Source: Galerina marginata
Taxonomy: Eukaryota > Basidiomycota > Agaricomycetes > Agaricales > Galerinaceae
Length of the DNA stretch: 64,000 nucleotides
Assembly: GCA_023014335.1 (NCBI GenBank)
Contig: JAECYW010000002.1
Coordinates: 2,728,001 to 2,792,000, forward strand
Direction of reading: 5' to 3'
Part shown: positions 11,401 through 20,400 of the stretch, in pieces
How the letters are laid out: every line of letters starts with the position of its first letter
How positions within the stretch are numbered: position 1 is the stretch's first letter
Notes under the pieces: generated by a model
The model's database searches: none
The model's input: only the letters and a program-made list of their open reading frames with translations
Told to the model about the DNA's origin: nothing
Position numbers and translations under genes: made by a program

Positions 11401-14400
11401 TTGCCGTGGTGTAGTGGAAAGTATCGAGCAATGTGGTAAGGAAATTCCGTTCGACTTCAATCTTTCGGGCTCCCCATCCTTCGAAATCGATGACTGCTAC
11501 TCGGGAATAATGAAGAGGCGTTGAGCTTTCTGTTACCATAATGTCGTCAGGATCTTTGGTAAACTGTAAGAATTCGTCATATTCATCTGATATCTTCACA
11601 GCTCGATCAATATCCAAGTCGTCGATGTCGTGAAGTGAAACCGAGTTATCGTCGGCGTCAGCTAGGGCCATTATCAACCGCGGATCTAACTTGGTGAACC
11701 TAGGATCTCTTCTCAGACTCCAAGGGAACTTATAGTAGGTCGGGATGTGATTCCTTAGTAACATGTTGATATTGATCTCCGCCCAACAGTCTTCGAGATC
11801 CAGTAGAACGCCTCTCTTCTTGCCGTAAGAGACTCGTAGACATTCGACTCTTATACGAGCGTCGTTGGTCAAAAGATCTCGATACCGAGGGACACTCAAA
11901 TACCACCAGCTCAAGAACCCTAACCTGTCACGAATAGCTCGCTTGCTTGCTGCCGCAACGTCTTGGAGAGAGCTTATCGTTCGAAATTCTTGCGATACAG
12001 CTTGTATATCAAATGGAGGTGGTTCGGGAGATCCAGCTGGAAATAAACTCGATATGACAACATCGGCGACGCATTCCGACACCGTATGAAAAGAGGCTTT
12101 GCATTCCTTCTGACGCTCGACATCGATAATATAATGGTCCTCTACCGGGGTGTAAGGAAACGGTGCAGTCATTTGCATATACCAAGGATCCGGCCGGATG
12201 AAAGATTCCAAAGGCATGTAAGCACGCCAAGGGGCCTCTCGTCTATACCAGTCGGGTTCCGTAGTCCATTCAAGATCCAAAAATTCACCCGCTTCCCCTA
12301 CTAGCCGATCTGGCCAACTCTCTTCGTTATAGAGTTTGGAAACATCAGCTACGGCGTCCGATATTATGGCTGGGTCGCAGTTCAGGCCGTTCCATCCTGA
12401 CCAGTCGTCGCTTGTATTGGTGACGGTCGGAATGTGATCATCTGCGTCCGTGAACATAGTCAATAACCCTCAAGCCCGTAAGCAGGCTTGTTGGTTGTCT
12501 TCACAATCGTCGTCTCCTGTATGCAGGATAGGCGAATTGCGAAGGACTGTCAAGGAGCGGAGAGAAGTCGAGCGAAAAAACGACGGCGAGCGGGATTGAT
12601 GGAAAGAGGAGGATTGTCGAAAGGTGGCGAAACGACGTATGAGGGAGTCAGACGGGGTTTTTTAGAGAAGTGGTTTTATACCTTTTCGCGATCTAGATAA
12701 AAGGAAGAGAAGATTTAACCAGATAAAGAAAGAAGATTGATGCAGAGAAGAAAAAGATAAAACGAGAGAGAAGGAAAAGTTGCGTGTGGTCGTTTTTTCG
12801 GTTATTGGAGTCAAAGCCCATGCTTCGCCTTGTAAGCTCGGAGTATATCTGGGGCGTTAGATAGGTCCTTCGTAGTACCCCAGGTATCGAACTGCGGGCC
12901 GTAGTCTTTCCAACGTATCAAGTACCTGAGTCCGTTCTTGAGTCTTTTGTGTCCGACGATATCTTCCACGTCGAATTCCTCCGACGCTTCTCCACGGTCT
13001 TGAGTGATAGGAATTGTCGCTCGGTCTGTCGTCTGCTCCCCCCCTGGCAATTCAGAATGATAAGCCTTGAGATGTTCGACGTTGATGATAGGGGACCCGG
13101 GGTAGTTGTCGCCGAGGCGAAGTCGATATACCTTAGGATTGATGCGCTCCATGATTTCGAATGGACCGATCCAACGGACGCTGAGCTTTTTCCCTTCTCC
13201 CTTCGATTCTTTCCAGTCGAGGGTGTGGGGATTGACCAGGACCCAGTCTCCGTCTTTGAATTCGGGTGCTGACTTTCGACCGCGGTTGTAGTATCTTGCT
13301 TGTTCCTCTTGAGCCTCCGCGATTGCTCGTCGAGCGGCTTCTCTATGCATCTGTAGGTCGGCTTCAAATTCCTCAGATCCTCGCGCAGGTGAAGGAAAGC
13401 TTTGGGTGTTGATGAATTCCAAAGGAGATCTTGGTTGAAATCCATAGAGTAGTTGAAAAGGGCTAGAGCCCGTTGATCTGTGAACGGCCGAATTGTAAGA
13501 AAACTCGAGAAGTGGCAACCACTTAGCCCAAGTAGATTTATCGTTGTCCACATAGGCTCGAAGCATTTTCGCGATAGATTTGTTAGTTATTTCTGTTTGA
13601 CCGTCGTGTTGAGGATGATGGGAAGAAGATAGAGCCATTTGTACACGCATTCGGGCCGTTACTGCACGCCACCAATCTGAGGTCCAACGCGGGTCACGGT
13701 CACAAATAATGCTCTCCGGAAGTCCAAATCGAGCGGCTATCTTGCTCACGAATAACTCTCCGAATTCAACTGTGTCTAACCCCGTCGTTGTAGGCAAGAA
13801 AGAACCGTGTTTCGTCAAGCGGTCGACTACCACAAGTATCGCGTTGAATTCATCCGACCATGGTAGGTTCACTATAAAATCCATTGAAATGGAGTCAAAC
13901 GGTGCGTTTGGGATCGGATTGGGGATTAGATATCCCCACTTGTTGAAGTTAGAGTGTTTGGTTTTCTGACAAACGTCACAAGTGTTGCAGAAATTCACGA
14001 TATCAACTTTCATCCGTCGCCAGTAGAACTTTGGCGTCAACTTGGCCCAAAGCTTTGGAGGACCCCCGTGGGCTGTTTCCATCGCTGATTCGTGTCCTTG
14101 TCGCAATATGTTTCGTTTGAATTTGTCGGGGACACAGAGACGAGGTTGGTAGTCTTCATCCCGGAAGAACAACAGACCCTTCTCATCTTTGAAGAATCGG
14201 TATCCCTCTTTCCATTCGCTAACTTCAGATTCTTTACTATTCCATATCCGATGAAGGTGTTTGTCCTCCTGGTAAGCTTTGATCCATTCCTTTAATAGTT
14301 CGGGGGCTAAGGTGACGTGTAGATTTGGCGGGGGATGCGTAGCTCCCCAATATTTCGCAGCCAAAGATGGTTTGTTCTGTAATTCATTCGTAGATGTATT

Positions 14401-17400
14401 CTGATTCTCCGTTTCAGGTTTATTCTTCAAGGTTTTGGCTTTCTGAAGTCGAGTCGTAGCCAAACTGTTTCGAAGTTCGCTATTTGACTCGATACAATCC
14501 GCGATTGAAAAGGCCACGAACGCCGGCTTCCCGTTATGATGTTCCCAAGCTTCGATTACAGAGTTCATTTGTATAGGAGCAGATTCATCGCGAAGCGGAG
14601 AGGTATGTTTCGGTAGAATCCTTTCGAGTCTGGAAAGGGGATCGACATTTGAATGAACTCGTCCAGGTCGATGGATAATCTCTAAGCCGGGCATGAAAGC
14701 AGAGAATACGGATCCCCAAGCCGCCAATCGTCGATTAGCGTTCTCGTAAGTTTTTGCCCATTTTAACGCAGCATGATCCGTGACTAATAAAATCTTTTCG
14801 CCTTCGATGAAGGGTAGGAATTTCACGAGTCCCTCCTTGGCTGCAAGAGCTTCTCTTTCCGTTGTTGAATATCGACGCTCCGCTGATCTGAATGTTCTGG
14901 ACCAGTAAGCGATGACCCTTTCAACTAAAACTTCAGTTTCATCTAACGATGTTCCCCATTCCCTGTCAGATTGGCTATCGTTGGTTTTGGAGGATATAGT
15001 TGATATCAACTTGGGGATTGGCTGTCCGGCATCGTAGGCTTTTTGAAGTTGAATGTAAGCCTTCGTGTCCTTGATATCTTTCACTAAAATAGGCTGTACT
15101 TGTTGTAAACAGCAGCCGAGCGCGTCATCTGAAGCATCTGTGTATAAACGATACGGTCGTCCTTCCATAGGGTGTCCTAGCACTGGAGCTCGAGTTAATA
15201 CTAACTTAGTATCTTGCCAGGCTTTCTCTTGTCGTGCTGTCCATCGCCAAGGAACTCCTTTTTTCAATAGGCTGAATAACGGTCCGCATAAATCCGCGTA
15301 ATAAGGAATAAAAGCTGAAAAATAGACGATCATTCCTAGGAAGGTCTGTAATTGGGCGACTTTTGTGGGACGTTGTAACTCCATGATGGCTTTGACTTTC
15401 TCCAAGTGAGTTGATAATCCGAGTCGAGATACCTTATGCCCAAGTAACAGTATTGAATCATAGAAAAGATGGCACTTCGAAGGTGAGAGGGTAATTCCAG
15501 CTTTTTCGATAGCTTCAAGAACTTTGTCCAGATGTTCGATATGCTCTTCGAATGACTTGGAGTATATCACAATATCGTCGATATAAACTAGGCAGAAGAT
15601 CCATAGGAATGGGGCCAGTATACCCTGCATTACTCGTTGAAAAATGGATGGACCGTTCCTTAGTCCGAACGGCATCCTTTTGAATTGGAATAAGCCTCTG
15701 TGAGTACGAAAGGCTGTCTTCTCAACGTCATTTGGGTCCATCTCTAATTGAGTAAATCCAGATAAAGCGTCTAATGAAGAGAGGACTTGAGCGCCTGATA
15801 AAGATCCTAAGATTTCCGATTGACGAGGGATGGGGAATTCATCGGCAATAGTGACTGAATTCAATTTCCTATAATCGATGCAGAACCGCGGTTTACCATT
15901 ACGGTAAGCAATTACTACTGGAGCGCTCCAAGGACTGATAGAGGCTTCTATAACGTCCTGTTCGAACCATTTATCGACTTGCTCGTCTATAAACCTCTTT
16001 TTCTCAGGAGAAGTGCCGTACATTGGCACTGATATCGGTACTTGGCCATCCTTAGTTCTAATATGAACTTTAGCCGGATGTTGTCCTAGACGACCGTCAA
16101 ATCCAAAAGCTTTGATTCGTTTTTCGAGCATACTCCAAGCGCGTTCTCGTAGGTGCTCCGGAAGATTCCCGACGTCAATTAAGTCTCTCAATTTCGATGA
16201 AGGAAGGTCGCTGGTCTCTGGCATTGCTGCGGTCTTAGGTCCATATTGTTCTTGTTCTTTCTGAAGAGAGTCTTCGTCTTCGGTCTTCTGATTCTCCTTT
16301 GGACTTTGAACAGGCATTTGCGACTCTATGATAGCGGCAATAGCCGAAGCTCTTTTCTCCATTTCGGTTCTTTCTTCTGCCGATGACGGACTATCAAAGA
16401 ATTCCTCGGGATCAACTAGGGTTCCAATAATCTCGCCTTTTCTGAGACGCATGGGATGTGTAGAAGGGTTGGCCAGAGGGATTATTGGGTTGGAAGCCGA
16501 AATCAAGACGTTAGGTATCGGAATGACTGAATCGTTTGGATTGGCCATGATGGTTCTTTCTACTAGCCATTCCCGATCTTCGCTGAAATTCCCTTGAACT
16601 CGTACTACTTTAGTTTCCCCTGGTTTCAAATGTACGTCCTCTGCTATTCTGATAGTCAAAGCTTCCTTTTCCTGACGAACGCGTTGTCGATGACGTTTAG
16701 CTTTGTTACGTCTATGTATCTTAGCTTTGAGAAAGACAGATTTGAGATGAGCGCTTTCTCTAATCTTCCCAAAATCTTTGGTTCTTTCGACAGGTAAAGC
16801 TTCAATATTATGTCGTCCTTTTTCGAATTGAACTTCAGTACCGTCCGATATGGACCTAGCTATTCCGATCTCATAGTTCTGTTGATAGTCTTCGCCCAGC
16901 AATATTGGCACCGTCATGCCAGGTAAGATATAAGCTTCCACTTCTGTTTCAATTATCTTCCCTTCTTTCGTAGTGCTGAAGACCGGAATTCGAACATAAC
17001 CTTTCAGGGAGCAATCCTTATCGGTGACCTGCCATAGTCGCATTCGCAACCCTTGCTGAACTTTGGGTCTATCCTTCAAGGAATTAAAATATTCCTCCGA
17101 TATTAAGCTAATATCGGCGCATGAATCTAATCGAAGGTCGATTGTAGGGTTCTTTGTTGAACAAAGATATCCTCTCATTGCTAGAACCGACACTCCTATA
17201 GCCGAAGATCCTGAAGTTGGGGACCTTTTCTTAGTGAGTCTTATTGGAGATGGAGCTGGCGGAGAGACTAAATTTGCCGTCGAATAAGGTTCGGTGTTTT
17301 TTGTTTCTGGAGGGTCTGGTACGTTTAGACATTCTGGCGGTAAAGTTTCCAAATCGTCTGAGTCTCTTGCTGCTCGAGTTCGCGACTCTGGTTTCAAGTC

Positions 17401-20400
17401 ATAGTCTCTTGCTGCTCGAGTTCGCGACTCTGGTTTCAAGTCATTATGTATCGTGTTCCCCCCCTTGTCACCAGAGTCGTCGGTCTCCTCTAATAGAGCT
17501 GATTTAGCTTTCACTTTTTGTCTAGCCCGTATGTCGTCTTCATCCTCCATCTCTTCAATCTTCGCTGAACGATGTGGAGCGCTGGTCTTACGTTCGCTGT
17601 TGTAAGCTTCCGCTAACAACGATGGAACCGCCATATCAAAATCCGAGTCGTCTGATGGCTGAATTTCTTTGAAATCTCTGGTGCGAATGTTTCTCAATAT
17701 TGAGTACGCAGTTGAATATCGATTCTCTAGTTCCTCGTCTTCTGTCCACAGGTTCAGAAATTGGACATTCTTCTTGCGCGTTTCCAAGTAAGTGTCATAA
17801 TCGGAACACTCCTTGTCCCAGTGATTGGAACTTCCGCAGATCTTACAAGGTGACGGCGGTAGCCTTCCCATTTTTGTTGTTATATGGTCGTTTTTCGGAA
17901 ATGGGTATCCTCCTTTCGGAGGGGGTCGTTGTTTCTGTTTCAGCACTTGGTATACTTCCACTAGAATTGGATCCTCGGCGTCTTCTGTTGGTGCGTCCTC
18001 AGTTTTCTTTTCCGCATCAAACTTTTGGCGTGGACGGAATGTTCCAGATTTATCCTGTGGTTTTCGGGGATTAGAATCCTTATCCATATTGACGCCTAGT
18101 CTTCGTAGAGAATAGACCAAGTTATCCGAAGTAAGGACATTTGATTGTTCCAGTTTTGATGCTTGGACTAATGCTCGTTGATGTTCCGTTATTTTGGCAT
18201 AAAGTTGACTCGTCGTTGTAATTGCGTCGAGCCCCAAGACTGAAGTCCACGATATCGGAGCTTTCTGCATTATCAGATAGACTTCCAGTCGTCCACCGTT
18301 ATCACCTTTTGCCAACATGCGGGTGTACATTATCCGTCGCGTCAACCAATTTATTGGAGTCTCATTCTCGTATCCACTCTGTTGGAATGTTTGAGCTTCG
18401 TAAGTGCTTATCATCTTGTTCTGCCATAAGCGACCAAGATAATTGTCTTTTATGCCTCGCAGATAGTTCAAGTAGTGATTGCGCATGTTGTCCTGTTCGA
18501 TCGCGGACAGCGTAGCAAACCACATTTGAATCGGGGATCCTTCTTTTAGTCCCGACCATAGCCAGAAACCTAATGCTTCCGGCATATGCCCTCCCAATGC
18601 AGCTAGTTGCTGGATTTTCCAAAAGTATTCAATAGCCGTATCGTGATTACCGTCCCACTTAGGAAGCTGATCGGCTTTGAACTCTGCCTTTATTGTAGGA
18701 ACGAAAGTTCCATATGGTGCCGGAGGTTCTTGCTTACTATGGTGCGACTCTTGTAACGATCTGCTTTTATTAGAGCTCCCTGACGAATCTGGTCCAGGAG
18801 GAGAAGGAGGTCTAGGTGGTGGTGGGTCTGGGGGGTCGGGCGTTTGACGAGGAGGAGGTATGGGAGGTCCGCGTGGTCTTCCTCGACCTGCGCGTTCTCC
18901 CCTATTACCTCTTGACGAACCTCCGTCGTCTGAAGGATCATTGTCCGGTGAATCTCTTCGATTGCCTCTACTTAATGAAGGCTTAATGATAGAAGTTCCA
19001 GACGTAGTGGCTCTTCGCAAATTGAATGTATCAGTTTGGCTCGGAATGAAATAGGAAAATTTCCGGTCTGGACTTGTAGGTGATATCTTCTTTGACTCAA
19101 CTCCTAAACCATACATCACATTAGGAGGAATTATACTGTCATCCCAATTCTTTTCAACTCGTGATGGTCCTATATTTGCTGGAGTCGAGAACATTTGTTT
19201 TTGTAAGTCAACATTCGTTTCCGGAGTGTCAAAGATATGTGCTGGGGATTTGTATGACGTCCTGACCGCGCCGTAAGGGTCGTTCAAAAAGGCTACCGCT
19301 TTCTTTCCTTTCTTATCCGTGTATCTAACTGAGTCATCCTCGGGTAGCACAAAATTAGAACCCGCTTTATAACTGGTTCGAGGGGATACAGGGTCTTTGG
19401 AACGGGGAAGAGTGGGCTGAAAATTCAACCATGCTGGAATAGTGAGCACTTCGTCCCAAGGAGCGCCCAATCCAATCTTGCTAACTACTTGCGCCGAAAA
19501 TCGTTCGTTGTGTCGGGGTATGAGTGTGTGTAAAACCCGGAGCTTGTCGTCGACTGAAGGTTTTTGTTTTATTTCTTCGTGAATTTCCTTAGCTGTCGAA
19601 ACAGGTGAATTCATTAAGTATTCGGATTGTTGATATTCGGCCATATATTTCCTCATAAACCTAGGCGCCGCATCAAGCCGTCTAGTCAGAGCTATCCACG
19701 CGGCATGTAACTGTCCGATAGATTCTGCTCCAGATAATACTCTAAGGACTAAATTATCCGGATCAACCAAGAAATACGTTGTTCTTTCAGGAATTAAATT
19801 CGCCATCCTCTGAACAAAGGACTGAACTTCATTGATGGTACTATCAATGACCGCAAAGAGTGCTGGATCGAGTGAGAATTGAACCGAAGAATCATCCGCT
19901 GAGTCTCGAAGGTCGACTATATCCTCTCTCGAAAGGGTAGGTTTCTGAGATAATCCTAAAGTGCGAGCGGCGAGAGACGAAGAAGTTTCTGATTCGGTCT
20001 CAAATTCCCGCCATAGTAGAGCCATGGGGGAATCTTCGATTCCATGTTCTAAACCTGATTTGGCGGTTTTCGATTCCTTTACTTCTTCGGGAGGAGATTG
20101 TTTGTCGGGTTGATCGGGTGAACGTTCTTGCGAAATGATAGAGCCGTTGTCGTCAACCAGTATAGTATCTCCGCCTGCGACAAGTTGCGGAATAGAAGAG
20201 CCAGAATATGTTTCTTGATGTGATCCTGGAATGGATTTCGGGGCGCTTTGAAGGGTATCGTGAGGGGGGTGTAAAAGCGAAGTAGACGACGAAGGATTTG
20301 TCGGATTCTTAGGAACAGCAGGGCTTCCAGTTCTCCTGGGTATGAATGATGTACCCGGAGGAAACTTAGGAGGCATTTTTCGAATACTATCAGACTGGGA

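Noticed and set aside
9917..12463. Envelope gene of an endogenous retrovirus
   Set aside because: Position fits, but there is no signal peptide, fusion peptide, membrane anchor or protease site, and the protein is acidic with an SR-like linker.
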